64,000 bases of DNA, taken from contig NZ_VZPL01000003.1 of the NCBI RefSeq assembly GCF_008801575.1, positions 62,001-126,000 on the forward strand, given 5' to 3'. Source of the stretch: Xanthomonas cissicola. Lineage in GTDB: Bacteria > Pseudomonadota > Gammaproteobacteria > Xanthomonadales > Xanthomonadaceae. This document shows, piece after piece, positions 1-12,560 of the stretch. The notes below the pieces were generated by a model. The model made no database searches and had not been told where the DNA came from. It saw nothing but the letters and a program-made list of their open reading frames with translations. Position 1 is the first letter of the stretch. Each line of letters opens with the position of its first letter. A program made the position numbers and the translations under genes.

Positions 1-203
1 AGCAAGGCGACGCGCGGCTGGGTTGGCGACGCTTCCGCCGCTTCGCGGCGATGTGGCTGACGCTCACCCTGATCAGCACCTGGCTGCTCTCGACCACGGT
101 GGACCTACTCGGGCTGCGTCAGGCATGGCTGGCGAAACCGCTGGTCGAAGGCGGCCTGGCGATCGTGTCGTTCTTCCTGGGCCGGCATGTGGTGTATCGC
201 TGA
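1..203 (+). CDS. GtrA-like family membrane protein, C-terminal part
   Basis: Only the last 66 codons are inside the window; the frame enters open at base 3 and stops with TGA at 201-203. The translation has two hydrophobic stretches, one around LTLTLISTWLL and one around GLAIVSFFLG, and ends in FLGRHVVYR. A hydrophobic helix followed by a short basic tail is typical of GtrA-like proteins, small four-helix membrane proteins thought to help move lipid-linked sugars across the inner membrane. The N-terminal helices are missing, so the family call is moderate; it could be another small polytopic membrane protein. Confidence 0.6.
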   Translation, partial: QGDARLGWRRFRRFAAMWLTLTLISTWLLSTTVDLLGLRQAWLAKPLVEGGLAIVSFFLGRHVVYR

Positions 204-351
204 TCGATGCATGCGCAGGCGCTGCGTAATTGCCCGGCCGTGTGGCGATATGACGCAGAAGGGACACTGCTTGCGCACAGGCGTCCAGCAGCAGAATAGC
301 TGCATCGTCTCACGTGATGCTCGACCGCACGTAGGTCTTTGTAAGCTCTTC

Positions 352-614
352 CACGGCATCCATGCCGCGTCGGATCCTCACGGTGAGCGAGCATGGACCA
401 GTCGCGTTGGCCGGTGTGCGTGGCGTTCGACCAGGCTGCCAGCAACCTTTCTAGTGCAGCGTCCTCGCCGATTGCGTGACAGTGGACGGCAGGGATGCCG
501 CCATCGCCCCCTCAGACGGGTTGACGCCGCGTTCCGCGAGCGACCAGGGCACCACGCCTTGGACACGCCCAGCGTTCGATCTGGACCGCTGACTGCATCC
601 ACCCAGATGCGGCC
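352..614. repeat. Degenerate intergenic repeat, copy A
   Basis: The gap 204-722 has no convincing gene. Most of it aligns by eye with 48102-48370: both start with GGCATCCATGCCGC, share GGACCAGTC, GTCCTC, GGATGCCGCCATCG, CCGCGAGCG, GAGGGCACC or GGGCACC, TGGACAC and ATGCGGCC in the same order and at nearly the same spacing. The two copies are diverged at many positions, so this is an old dispersed element rather than a recent duplication. Frames running through it are shadows without codon bias or a ribosome site. Confidence 0.6.
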
Positions 615-722
615 GACAAGCCCGCTGCACTCACCGTCAGGCGAACGCGCGCAGGGTTTGTCGGCCGCTCTGAAGCGCATGACAGCGAGTGGTTCATCGC
701 AGACCGATTCCACCGCATCAGA

Positions 723-1292
723 TCAGTGGCAAAAATCGCCCAGGCCACGCACCAGTGCCGCGCGATGCAGCGCATCCAGCTGCCACTGCTCTGCGTAATG
801 CGCAGCGGCGCGCGCGGTGCTGGCCGGGCAGTCGGGCGCGCTGCGCGCTGAGGCCACATCGGCCAGCGCATCGAGCAATTCGCCCTGCAGTTGATCCAGG
901 CGAGCGCGCAGCGCGGTGAGGTCCGGACGCGCAGTATTAGGCGCGCGTCCGCGCTCGCGCCAACGGTTCAGCAGCGCATACTGCACCGACTTGTTGGCCT
1001 CGATTTGCGCGCCAAAGAAACGCGCCGCGTCGTCGGCATCCAGCCCATGCGCCGGCGCCTGATCGCGCACGCTTTGCAACACAGCCGCCTCGCGCGCCTG
1101 ATCCAACACCGGCTTGCCGCTGTCCCACTTGCTTAGCGCTACCGCGTCGCCAATGGCATTGCGCTGCACGATGCGGTCCATCAACAGATCCAGCGGCGGC
1201 TGGCTGCGCGCCGGCAATGCGCACCCCAGCAGTCCGGCGGCCAACAGGCCGCTCACCATGTACGCGCGAATGCCATCGATCGAACGGGTCAT
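723..1292 (-). CDS. Secreted (periplasmic) chorismate mutase, AroQ-gamma class
   Basis: This 189-residue protein would convert chorismate to prephenate outside the cytoplasm. The N-terminus is a signal peptide: a short basic start, a hydrophobic stretch MVSGLLAAGLLGCALPA and a cleavage region around ARSQPP. Mature residues show the all-helical AroQ signature: DLLMDRIVQRN with the catalytic arginine, VALSKWDSGKPV with the catalytic lysine, and a RFFGAQIEANK segment. The start was set at an ATG preceded by GGAAGGTGG. A longer open frame continues upstream but has no such site. In plant pathogens and other bacteria, exported chorismate mutases are suspected virulence factors that drain host chorismate; that role is inference here. 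The gene lies 231 nt downstream of atpC, beyond a terminator. Confidence 0.85.
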   Translation of the reverse strand: MTRSIDGIRAYMVSGLLAAGLLGCALPARSQPPLDLLMDRIVQRNAIGDAVALSKWDSGKPVLDQAREAAVLQSVRDQAPAHGLDADDAARFFGAQIEANKSVQYALLNRWRERGRAPNTARPDLTALRARLDQLQGELLDALADVASARSAPDCPASTARAAAHYAEQWQLDALHRAALVRGLGDFCH

Positions 1293-1415
1293 GCCACCTT
1301 CCTCAACGTGCCGGGATAACGTTGCCATGCACCGCTGCCGTGCCGCGATGCGCCAAGGCACGCAGTGTGCCTGCCGCACGCTGTGGCGGATTCGCGCACC
1401 CGCACGCAGCGCTCC

Positions 1416-1450
1416 AAAAACGAAAACGCCGACACGATGGCCGGCGTTTC
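1416..1450 (-). terminator. Terminator of the atp operon
   Basis: Read on the minus strand, AACGCCG pairs with CGGCGTT around a ten-base loop and is followed by TTCGTTTTT. It lies about 75 nt past the atpC stop and before the chorismate mutase gene, so it most likely ends the ATP synthase transcript. Confidence 0.7.
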
Positions 1451-1523
1451 GAACTTCTGATCTGCAGATGAACTTGCAACTGTCGGACGTGCACACCCAC
1501 CCTGGAGGCGGGCAGGCCACCGC

Positions 1524-1946
1524 TTAGTGCTTGAGGTTGCGACGCAAGCGCTCCAGCGCCTGCAACTGCACTGTCGCTTCGGCCAGCTGACGCTGTGCCT
1601 CGGCCACGTCCACCGTGTTGCCACGATTGGCCAGCAGCCGCTCGGCCTCTTCCTTGACCTTGCGCACGGCCGCCTCGTCGATGTCCTGCGCACGCACCGC
1701 GGTGTCGACCAGAATGGTCACCACTTGCGGCTGCACTTCCAGGATGCCGCCGGAAATGGCGAAGTCCAGCTGTTCGCCATTGGCGGTGGTCACCACCACC
1801 TTGCCCGGCTTCAGGCGCGTGATCAGCGGCGCGTGCTTGGGCGCAATGCCCAGCTCGCCCAACTCGCCGGTGGCCACGACCAGCGTCGCCTCACCGTGGA
1901 AGATTTCCTTCTCGGCGCTGACGATGTCGCAACGGATAGTGCTCAT
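1524..1946 (-). CDS. atpC: F1Fo ATP synthase epsilon subunit
   Basis: Epsilon is the small rotor-stalk subunit that couples F1 to the c-ring and inhibits ATP hydrolysis. The 140-residue product has the expected two parts: an N-terminal beta-sandwich beginning [16 protein letters not shown] with [19 protein letters not shown], and a C-terminal helical hairpin rich in Glu, Arg and Ala ending LEALRRNLKH-like. Length matches the bacterial family. It is the last gene of the operon, separated from atpD by a 173-nt gap that is filled by a heptamer inverted-repeat element rather than the few bases usual in this operon. Confidence 0.97.
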   Translation of the reverse strand: MSTIRCDIVSAEKEIFHGEATLVVATGELGELGIAPKHAPLITRLKPGKVVVTTANGEQLDFAISGGILEVQPQVVTILVDTAVRAQDIDEAAVRKVKEEAERLLANRGNTVDVAEAQRQLAEATVQLQALERLRRNLKH

Positions 1947-1967
1947 GATGCCTCACTCTGTGAGGCG

Positions 1968-2097
1968 GGGAATCGGGAATCGGGATTCGGGAATGGGAAG
2001 AGCGCCTGGCTACGCACGCTTCCTGGTTCCCGCACTCCGACTCGCCTACAACCCGCCTTTACGATTCCCAATTCCCGATTCCCGATTCCCGATTCCA
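1968..2097. repeat. Heptamer inverted-repeat element between atpD and atpC
   Basis: The left arm (1969-1999) is built of GGGAATC/GGGATTC units and the right arm (2062-2096) of GATTCCC units in opposite orientation, enclosing about 60 nt of unrelated sequence. A transcript could fold into a long stem here. Similar elements occupy the next two junctions of the operon. Confidence 0.8.
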
Positions 2098-2119
2098 GCC
2101 GCGTAGCGGCCGGGATCCA

Positions 2120-3648
<1,529 letters not shown>

Positions 3649-4512
3649 CTATACGGCCGCTGCGCCGCTGACGATTTCCGAAATTTCCTGGGTGATCGCC
3701 GCCTGACGTGCCTTGTTGTAGACCAGTTGCAAGGTGCCGATCATCTTGTTGGCGTTGTCGCTGGCGGCCTTCATCGCCACCATGCGCGCGGCATGTTCGG
3801 AAGCCACGTTTTCCAGTACGGCCTGGTACACCAGCGACTCGATGTAACGCGTCATCACGTGCTCCAGCACGCTGGCGGCATCGGGTTCATACAGGTAATC
3901 CCAATCGTGATGCGCAACTTTGTGCTCGGCGGCCGGCAGCGGCAGCAGCTGATCGAAGCTGGCCTTCTGCGTCATGGTGTTCACGAAGCGGTTGTAGACC
4001 AGATACACGCGGTCCACCTTGCCTTCGATGAAGGCATCGATCATCACCTTGATCACGCCGATCAGCTGCTCCACCTGCGGGCTGTCGCCCAGGTGGGTCA
4101 CGCTGCCGACCATGTTGACCTTGATGCGGCGGAAGAAGGCCGAGGCCTTCTGGCCGATGGTCACCACGTCGATTTCGGCACCGGTGTCCTGCCAGGGGCG
4201 CACTTCGCCCAGCATCTTGCGGAACAGGTTGTTGTTCAGACCGCCGGCCAGACCGCGGTCGGACGAGATCACGATGTAACCGACCCGCTTGACCTGCTCG
4301 CGCTCGATCAGGAACGGATGCTGGAAATCAGTGCTGGCCTGCGCCAGATGCCCGATCACCTGCTTCATCGCCTGCGCATACGGACGCGAGGTCTTCATGC
4401 GCTCTTGCGCCTTGCGGATCTTGGAGGCCGAGACCATTTCGAGCGCGCGCGTCACCTTGCGGGTGTTCTGCACGCTCTTGATCTTGGTTTTGATTTCGCG
4501 TCCGCCTGCCAT
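3649..4512 (-). CDS. atpG: F1Fo ATP synthase gamma subunit
   Basis: Gamma is the central rotor shaft of F1. The 287-residue product starts [24 protein letters not shown], the diagnostic N-terminal helix, and ends with the matching C-terminal helix [20 protein letters not shown]. The open frame continues 21 codons further upstream, but those codons are translated repeat sequence (IPDSRFPIP), so the ATG at 4510-4512 is the real start. [11 protein letters not shown] is the conserved segment of the gamma Rossmann-like domain. Confidence 0.98.
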   Translation of the reverse strand: MAGGREIKTKIKSVQNTRKVTRALEMVSASKIRKAQERMKTSRPYAQAMKQVIGHLAQASTDFQHPFLIEREQVKRVGYIVISSDRGLAGGLNNNLFRKMLGEVRPWQDTGAEIDVVTIGQKASAFFRRIKVNMVGSVTHLGDSPQVEQLIGVIKVMIDAFIEGKVDRVYLVYNRFVNTMTQKASFDQLLPLPAAEHKVAHHDWDYLYEPDAASVLEHVMTRYIESLVYQAVLENVASEHAARMVAMKAASDNANKMIGTLQLVYNKARQAAITQEISEIVSGAAAV

Positions 4513-4534
4513 ACTCGCTCGCTTCGCTCGCTTA

Positions 4535-4617
4535 GTGGGAATGGGGAATCGTGAATCGGGAATTGGCACAGCCAACTCCGCCTTGACGATTCCCTATTCT
4601 CTATTCCCGATTCCCGC
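4535..4617. repeat. Heptamer inverted-repeat element between atpA and atpG
   Basis: The left arm (4535-4566, GGGAATGGGGAATCG and relatives) and the right arm (4587-4617, GATTCCCTATTCTC and relatives) face each other across about 20 nt. It is the third such element in three consecutive junctions, and it extends the atpG frame upstream in frame. Confidence 0.8.
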
Positions 4618-4625
4618 AGCTGGAT

Positions 4626-6173
4626 TTACCAGCTGCCCGTGGTCTTGAACTCTTCGATGCCCTTCTTGAAGCTGGCTTCGATGTCGTTGTCCCAACCGCC
4701 GGTGCTGTTGATCTTGGAGACCAGCTCGCCCTGGGTGTTGGCGAAGTGCGCGTGCAGGCCTTCTTCGAACGCCAGCAGCTTGTTGACCGGCACGTCATCG
4801 AGGTAACCCTCGTTGACGGCATAGATCGACAGCGCCTGGTTGGCGATGGACATCGGCGCGTACTGCTTCTGCTTCATCAGCTCGGTGACGCGCTGACCGC
4901 GCTCGAGCTGCTTGCGGGTGGCTTCGTCCAGGTCCGAGGCGAACTGCGCGAACGCCGCCAGCTCGCGGTACTGCGCCAGCGAGATACGGATGCCGCCGGA
5001 CAGCTTCTTGATGATCTTGGTCTGCGCTGCACCACCGACGCGCGACACCGAGATACCGGCGTTCACGGCCGGACGGATACCGGCATTGAACAGGTCGGTT
5101 TCCAGGAAGATCTGGCCGTCGGTGATCGAGATCACGTTGGTCGGCACGAACGCGGACACGTCGCCGGCCTGCGTTTCGATGATCGGCAGCGCGGTCAGCG
5201 AACCGGTCTTGCCGGTCACCGCACCGTTGGTGAACTTCTCCACGTACTCCTCGGACACGCGCGCAGCGCGCTCCAGCAAACGGGAGTGCAGATAGAACAC
5301 GTCGCCCGGGTAGGCTTCGCGGCCCGGCGGGCGCTTGAGCAGCAGCGAGATCTGGCGATAGGCCACGGCCTGCTTGGACAGATCGTCGTACACGATCAGC
5401 GCATCTTCGCCGCGGTCCATGAAGTACTCGCCCATGGTGCAGCCGGCATACGGGCTGATGTACTGCATCGCGGCCGATTCGGACGCGGTCGCAGCCACCA
5501 CTACGGTGTGCGCCAGCGCGCCGTTTTCTTCCAGCTTGCGCACGATGTTGGCAACGGTCGAGGCCTTCTGGCCGATCGCCACGTACACGCACTTGATGCC
5601 GGTGCCCTTCTGGTTGATCACCGCGTCGATCGCCAGCGCCGTCTTGCCGGTCTGACGGTCGCCAATGACCAGCTCGCGCTGGCCACGGCCGATCGGAATC
5701 ATCGCGTCGACAGACTTGTAACCGGTCTGCACCGGCTGGTCGACCGACTTGCGCCAGATCACGCCGGGCGCAACGCGCTCCACCGGTGCGGTCTGGGTGG
5801 CGCCCAGCGGGCCCTTGCCGTCGATCGGCTCGCCCAGTGCGTTGACCACGCGACCCAGCAGCTCCGGGCCCACAGGCACTTCCAGGATGCGGCCGGTGGT
5901 CTTGGCCACGTCGCCTTCGCGCAGGCTTTCGTAGTCGCCCAGCACCACGGCGCCGACCGAATCGCGCTCCAGGTTCAGTGCCAGCGCGAAGGTGTTGTTC
6001 GGCAGTTCGATCATTTCGCCCTGCATCACGTCGGCCAGGCCGAAGATGCGCACGATGCCGTCGGACACGCTGGTCACGGAGCCTTCGTTGCGCGACTCTG
6101 CGGACAGCTTGACCGCTTCGATGCGGGTCTTGATCAGGTCGCTGATTTCGGAGGGGTTGAGCGTGGTTGCCAT
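4626..6173 (-). CDS. atpA: F1Fo ATP synthase alpha subunit
   Basis: The non-catalytic nucleotide-binding F1 subunit, 515 residues, close to the 513 of E. coli. The P-loop GDRQTGKTA is at 171-179. The arginine-finger region [21 protein letters not shown] near 365-385 is intact, as is the N-terminal [15 protein letters not shown] helix that binds delta. The gene is 47 nt downstream of atpH, with no repeat in that gap. Confidence 0.99.
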   Translation of the reverse strand: MATTLNPSEISDLIKTRIEAVKLSAESRNEGSVTSVSDGIVRIFGLADVMQGEMIELPNNTFALALNLERDSVGAVVLGDYESLREGDVAKTTGRILEVPVGPELLGRVVNALGEPIDGKGPLGATQTAPVERVAPGVIWRKSVDQPVQTGYKSVDAMIPIGRGQRELVIGDRQTGKTALAIDAVINQKGTGIKCVYVAIGQKASTVANIVRKLEENGALAHTVVVAATASESAAMQYISPYAGCTMGEYFMDRGEDALIVYDDLSKQAVAYRQISLLLKRPPGREAYPGDVFYLHSRLLERAARVSEEYVEKFTNGAVTGKTGSLTALPIIETQAGDVSAFVPTNVISITDGQIFLETDLFNAGIRPAVNAGISVSRVGGAAQTKIIKKLSGGIRISLAQYRELAAFAQFASDLDEATRKQLERGQRVTELMKQKQYAPMSIANQALSIYAVNEGYLDDVPVNKLLAFEEGLHAHFANTQGELVSKINSTGGWDNDIEASFKKGIEEFKTTGSW

Positions 6174-6220
6174 CGTTCAGTCCTAGGTGCCGGCCGCGAG
6201 GGCCGTGCGTTTATGTGAAT

Positions 6221-6748
6221 TCAGTGGGCGAGCGAGCTTTGCAGACGCGCAAGCTTGCCCTTCAGCGAGCCGTCGATGACCACGTCGCCGGTGTCGATCA
6301 CCGCGCCGCCGATCAGCGACGCATCGACTGCGGTGGTGATGTCCACGTCGCGGCCAAAGCGCTTCTTCAGCGCAGCAGCGATCGTGTCGAGTTCGGTCTG
6401 GCTCATTGCAGCGGCCGAGGTCACCGTCGCCTTGACGACATGTTCGGCCTCGGCACGCAGGTGTTCGTACAAGCCTGCAACTTCCGGCAGCAGCGACAGC
6501 CGCTGCGCATCGGCCAGCACGCCGAGGAAACGCAGATAGTCCTCGCCCGCCTGCGGCGGGGCCAGCAGCGTCACTGCCTGTTCCTGGCCCAGGGCCGGGT
6601 CGAGCAGCAATGCGGCCACGCGCGGGTCGCCGGCCACCTGCGCCGAAAACGCCAGCGCATCGGACCAGGGCGCGAAGTTGCCGCCCTCACGCGCGATCGC
6701 AAACGCGGCACGGCCGTAGGGACGGGCAAGGGTGAGGGCCTGACTCAT
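6221..6748 (-). CDS. atpH: F1Fo ATP synthase delta subunit
   Basis: Delta links the top of F1 to the b-subunit stator. The 175-residue product begins [20 protein letters not shown], the typical N-terminal helical domain that holds alpha, and ends with the [21 protein letters not shown] signature found in nearly all delta subunits. Three bases separate its start from the atpF stop, implying coupled translation. Confidence 0.97.
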   Translation of the reverse strand: MSQALTLARPYGRAAFAIAREGGNFAPWSDALAFSAQVAGDPRVAALLLDPALGQEQAVTLLAPPQAGEDYLRFLGVLADAQRLSLLPEVAGLYEHLRAEAEHVVKATVTSAAAMSQTELDTIAAALKKRFGRDVDITTAVDASLIGGAVIDTGDVVIDGSLKGKLARLQSSLAH

Positions 6749-6751
6749 CGC

Positions 6752-7222
6752 TTAAATCTCCGCCGCCAGCTCGTCGAGCAGCGCCTTGTGGGCGTTGGCA
6801 TCGATTTCGCGCTTGAGCAGCTTTTCTGCACCGCTGACGGCCAGCACCGAGACCTGCTTGCGCAGCTCCTCGCGGGCACGCGTGGCGGATGCGTCGATTT
6901 CGGTCTGCGCCAGATCCTTCTGACGGTTGGCTTCGGCAATTGCCTCCAGCTTGGCCGCTTCGATGATCTGGTTGGCGCGCGCATGGGCCTGATCGATGAT
7001 CTCGTTGGCCTTGGTGCGTGCGTCCTTCAGTGCTTCATTGACCTTTTCCTGCGCCTGCGCCAGATCCTTCTGACTACGGTCGGCCGCAGCCAGACCTTCA
7101 GCAATCTTTTGCTGACGCTCTTCGATCGCCTGCAGCAGCGGCGGCCAGATTTTGGTCGCGACGATCCAGATCAGACCGGCGAAGGCCAGCGCCTGGGCAA
7201 AGATGGTAAGGGTGATATCCAT
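6752..7222 (-). CDS. atpF: F1Fo ATP synthase b subunit
   Basis: The b subunit forms the peripheral stalk as a dimer. The 156-residue product has one N-terminal membrane helix ([28 protein letters not shown]) and then a long, highly charged, Ala-rich coiled coil with [19 protein letters not shown], exactly the architecture of E. coli b (156 residues). The gene lies between atpE and atpH in canonical order. Confidence 0.97.
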   Translation of the reverse strand: MDITLTIFAQALAFAGLIWIVATKIWPPLLQAIEERQQKIAEGLAAADRSQKDLAQAQEKVNEALKDARTKANEIIDQAHARANQIIEAAKLEAIAEANRQKDLAQTEIDASATRAREELRKQVSVLAVSGAEKLLKREIDANAHKALLDELAAEI

Positions 7223-7335
7223 GGGTCGCTCAATCGCTGTTTAGGGGTGAAAGCGCCACCGCGCGGCGGCGCTTTCCGACCTTCATCCGCGGATGCAACC
7301 GCCAAGGGCGGCATCCACATCCTGCTACCGCTGGA

Positions 7336-7710
<375 letters not shown>

Positions 7711-8511
7711 TCAGTGACTGTCTTCGGCCAGGCTCAGATACACGATCGACAGCATCATGAAAATGAAGGCCTGCAGCGGAATCACCAGCAGGTGGAACAG
7801 CATCCAGCCCAGGCCGAATGCGCCGCCAGCGACCATGCCGGCGATGCCCGCACCGCCCAGCACCCAGATCAGCAGGAAGACGATCTCGCCGCCGAACATG
7901 TTGCCGAACAGTCGCATCGCCAACGAAATCGGCTTGCTCAGCCACTCGACGATGTTCAAGAGCAGGTTGAACGGCATCATCCACTTGCCGAACGGCGCCG
8001 TCAGGAATTCCTTGGCCATGCCGCCTACGCCCTTGGAGCGCAGCGAGAACACGATCATCAGGAAGAACACGCTGATCGACATGCCCAAGGTGGCGTTGAC
8101 GTCGGCGGTCGGCACCGGCTTCCAGGCGTGCACGCCGGCCCAGCCCAGCGGGATGGCGATGAAATCGGCCGGAATCATCTTGATGAGGTTCATCAACAGG
8201 ATCCAGAAGAAGATGGTGATCGCGATCGGCGTCACCAGCTTGCTGCTGCCGTGGTAGGTGTCCTTGGCCTGGCGATCGACGAATTCCAGGCAAATTTCAA
8301 CAAATGCCTGCCACTTGCCCGGCACGCCGGCCGTGGCATTGCGGGTCGCCGTCCAGAACGCCAGGACCATGACCAGACCCATCAACACCGCCATGATCAG
8401 GGTGTCGAGGTGGATGGTCCAAAACGTGCCGCCACCATCGCGAACCGGAACGATCAGGTTCTGCAAGTGATGCTGGATATAGGAGGTAGGTGTTGCTGCC
8501 TCGCCCGCCAT
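7711..8511 (-). CDS. atpB: F1Fo ATP synthase a subunit
   Basis: The a subunit forms the proton half-channels. The 266-residue product has five to six membrane helices. The essential arginine lies in KPISLAMRLFGNMFGGEI, matching the conserved region around Arg210 of E. coli. The C-terminal helix LLVIPLQAFIFMMLSIVYLSLA is also typical. It is preceded by atpI and followed by atpE. Confidence 0.98.
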   Translation of the reverse strand: MAGEAATPTSYIQHHLQNLIVPVRDGGGTFWTIHLDTLIMAVLMGLVMVLAFWTATRNATAGVPGKWQAFVEICLEFVDRQAKDTYHGSSKLVTPIAITIFFWILLMNLIKMIPADFIAIPLGWAGVHAWKPVPTADVNATLGMSISVFFLMIVFSLRSKGVGGMAKEFLTAPFGKWMMPFNLLLNIVEWLSKPISLAMRLFGNMFGGEIVFLLIWVLGGAGIAGMVAGGAFGLGWMLFHLLVIPLQAFIFMMLSIVYLSLAEDSH

Positions 8512-8536
8512 GTGTCCGGAGCCCTTTAAGTTCGAA

Positions 8537-8902
8537 TCAACGCCTGGCCAGAGCCAGAACCTGAAAAATCAGCCCGATGGCGATACCCGCCAACAAAGCC
8601 AGAGGAGGCAGCCGCCACAGGCCGAAGCCGAGCGCCAGCGCCACGAAAACCAACACCCACTTCAGCACCATCGCCAGAATCAGCCGCACCATGGCGATGC
8701 CCGCTGCCTGGATACCGCCACCTAGCGCGGTACGTGCCGCAACCCAACCGCCCAGCACTGTCGCAAATCCGGTCAATGCCAGACCTGCAGCGTAACGGGG
8801 ACCGACCAACAGCAACCCCAGACTAGTTATAGCTACGGCAGCAAGCGGATATACCGCAGCGCGCAGCATCAACCGCCGACCCGCGTCAACGGAGTTCAGC
8901 AC
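8537..8902 (-). CDS. atpI: ATP synthase accessory protein I
   Basis: A 121-residue membrane protein with four predicted helices (around YPLAAVAITSLGLLLVG, GLALTGFATVLGGWVA, MVRLILAMVLKWVLVF, LALLAGIAIGLIF). AtpI assists c-ring assembly and is usually the first gene of atp operons, as here. The start was set at GTG (8900-8902), preceded by AAGG eight bases upstream. A longer frame to 8971 lacks a ribosome site and would add a basic non-membrane extension. The family is poorly conserved in sequence, so the call rests on position, length and hydropathy. Confidence 0.88.
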   Translation of the reverse strand: MLNSVDAGRRLMLRAAVYPLAAVAITSLGLLLVGPRYAAGLALTGFATVLGGWVAARTALGGGIQAAGIAMVRLILAMVLKWVLVFVALALGFGLWRLPPLALLAGIAIGLIFQVLALARR

Positions 8903-9424
8903 TACGGTTACCTTACGTGTGAATGAGTGGGAAGCGCAGTTGCGCCTCGTCGAGCCGCGAAAGTATAGCAATGGGACAAATTGCGAGACAACCGGCAGAG
9001 GTCATCGCTTGCTGCGATGCACCACATGGCGGCCGCCGCGGCGGGTGGGAACTTTGCCACAAACCGGCGGTCAGAACTTGCGAGGCCTGCACATCCTCGT
9101 CGAAAGGTACCGCCGCAGGCCGCGTCTAGGAGCCCTGGGAGACCGGGGCTCCTGCTTTGGTACGCATTTTGTCGCACCCTGCGACCTTCCCATCGACGGT
9201 CCAATCGAGTCCTTGGCTCGAACGGCCTGCAGACGACCGTGGCAGCGACGCTGTACGCATCCGTGACTCGACCAACGCATTAGCGCAAGCGGACCGTTTT
9301 GTCCGATTGCTATGACTGCCTTCACGCTGATTGGACAGCTTCTTCACTTTTGAAAGACGCGCACTTATCGACCATGCGCTGCACAGGCCGAACCGCCTGA
9401 CCATTCTAAGAATTCGGAGCTCCC
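8903..9424. other. Intergenic region with atp operon promoter region and a hairpin
   Basis: This 522-nt gap separates the divergent atpI and beta-barrel genes and must hold both promoters, though I cannot assign -35/-10 boxes with confidence. A palindrome at 9128-9153 (AGGAGCCC paired with GGGCTCCT around a ten-base loop) has no U-tract on either strand. No coding frame in the gap shows a ribosome site or family resemblance. Confidence 0.5.
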
Positions 9425-10237
9425 ATGAAACACCTCCTCGCACTGGCGATCCCGTGCGTGCTGGCCGTCGCCTACGCCGCGCCCGCACACGCCGAAGACA
9501 CCGATGACCGCTTCCAGCTCCGCCTCGGCGCGATGAATGTCGACAACGACAACACCCTGCGCGGCAACACGCTGCTGGCTGGCAACAACGTCTCGGTCAA
9601 CGAAGACTTCAAGCTGGGCGGCAAGGAATGGGAGCCGCGCGTGGATGGCGTGTTCCGCATCAGCACCCGTCAGCGCCTGATCTTCGACTACTTCAAGTAC
9701 GACAAAGATCGCCGCGAGACGCTGAGCCAGGATCTGAGCGCCGGTGGCGTCACCGTGCCGTCCGGTAGCTTCATCAAGGGCGAGCTGAAGTACCAGGTCG
9801 CGACCCTGGTGTACGACTACTCGGTGATCGATTCTCCGGAATTCAGCCTGGGCCTGCAGATTGGCGCCGAGTACGCCAAGGTCGAAGCCAATGCCTACGC
9901 CGATCTGGGCACGTTGTTCAGTGGCGACGTCTTGGACGAAAGCGAAGACGGCGTTGCGCCGGTCGTCGGCATCCGCTTCACCGCACGTCCCAGCGAGCAT
10001 TGGCTGTTCAATGTGCAGGGCCAGTACCTCAACACCAGCTGGGGCGACTTCGGCGACTACGACGGCGACCTGAGCCGCGCCAACGCGATTGCCGAATACC
10101 GCTTCACCAAGAACTTCGGCATCTTCGCCGGCTACGACTGGTTCAAGCTGGACGTGGACCGCGAGGGCAGCGACGGCCTGGTCGGCCTGAAGCAGGAGTT
10201 CAAGGGCCCGGTGGCGGGCGTGACGTTCGCGTTCTGA
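9425..10237 (+). CDS. Outer-membrane beta-barrel protein
   Basis: A 270-residue exported protein with a clear signal peptide: MKHLLALAIPCVLAVAYAAPAHAED, with cleavage after AHA. The mature part alternates hydrophobic and polar residues in strands such as FQLRLGAMNVDNDN, LIFDYFKYDKDRRE, WLFNVQGQYLNTSWG and NFGIFAGYDWFKLDVD. It ends in VAGVTFAF, the C-terminal phenylalanine needed for barrel insertion by BamA. The ligand or role is unknown. It is monocistronic, with a good Shine-Dalgarno (GGAGCTCCC) and a terminator about 40 nt downstream. Confidence 0.8.
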   Translation: MKHLLALAIPCVLAVAYAAPAHAEDTDDRFQLRLGAMNVDNDNTLRGNTLLAGNNVSVNEDFKLGGKEWEPRVDGVFRISTRQRLIFDYFKYDKDRRETLSQDLSAGGVTVPSGSFIKGELKYQVATLVYDYSVIDSPEFSLGLQIGAEYAKVEANAYADLGTLFSGDVLDESEDGVAPVVGIRFTARPSEHWLFNVQGQYLNTSWGDFGDYDGDLSRANAIAEYRFTKNFGIFAGYDWFKLDVDREGSDGLVGLKQEFKGPVAGVTFAF

Positions 10238-10278
10238 TTCTTCGGGACCCGGAACCGGGACCCGAAGACAGCTTCATG

Positions 10279-10306
10279 CAGAACCCCGCAGCGATGCGGG
10301 GTTCTG
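10279..10306 (+). terminator. Terminator after the beta-barrel gene
   Basis: AGAACCCCGCA pairs perfectly with TGCGGGGTTCT around GCGA and is followed by gtcgttt. The stem is very stable and sits 42 nt past the stop; the U-tract is weak. Confidence 0.75.
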
Positions 10307-10371
10307 TCGTTTAACGGGTGCGCAACAAGTAACCGACGCGGTGGCAGCCACACGGCACAGCGGATACACGC

Positions 10372-10674
10372 TCAGGGCGGCTTGGTCGCACCCGCTACCA
10401 ACAGATGCCGGTGCGTGGTGCAGTAGCACTCGTCGTGCCAACCGTAGTGCGGGTCGGTGCAGATCGCGTGCTGCACCGTCGCCGGCAGCGACGCCGCGTC
10501 GCTGCGCAGGTCGCGCTTCAGCGACACCAACACCGAGCCCGGATGCGGCCAGTCGGTCCGCCGCGGCGGCTCGGCTATGCGGTTGCCGCTGGCCAGTTCG
10601 CGCTGCAGCAGCGCCTGCAGTTCGGGACACAGATTGCCCTGCCCCACGGCGACCTCCACGCAACGAGTCACCAC
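10372..10674 (-). CDS. Conserved hypothetical protein of Xanthomonadaceae
   Basis: A 100-residue soluble protein of unknown function. It contains CPELQALLQRELASGNRI and a Cys/His-rich C-terminal half ending TDPHYGWHDECYCTTHRHLL, which could bind a metal. I recognise the type as a lineage-specific hypothetical. The start is uncertain: GTG codons occur at 10672-10674 and three codons later, and no strong ribosome site is visible. It follows lpd by 46 nt on the same strand, so it may be co-transcribed with the pyruvate dehydrogenase genes. Confidence 0.6.
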   Translation of the reverse strand: MVTRCVEVAVGQGNLCPELQALLQRELASGNRIAEPPRRTDWPHPGSVLVSLKRDLRSDAASLPATVQHAICTDPHYGWHDECYCTTHRHLLVAGATKPP

Positions 10675-10720
10675 CGCGGCGACCGCGCCACGCGTGGCGG
10701 CACGGTCGTGCGGAGCGACG

Positions 10721-12544
<1,824 letters not shown>

Positions 12545-12560
12545 TTGCTTCTCCTGTAGC

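Noticed and set aside
9128-9153. Palindrome upstream of atpI considered as terminator or regulatory RNA
   Set aside because: No U-tract on either strand and no adjoining structure that would make a riboswitch or small RNA.
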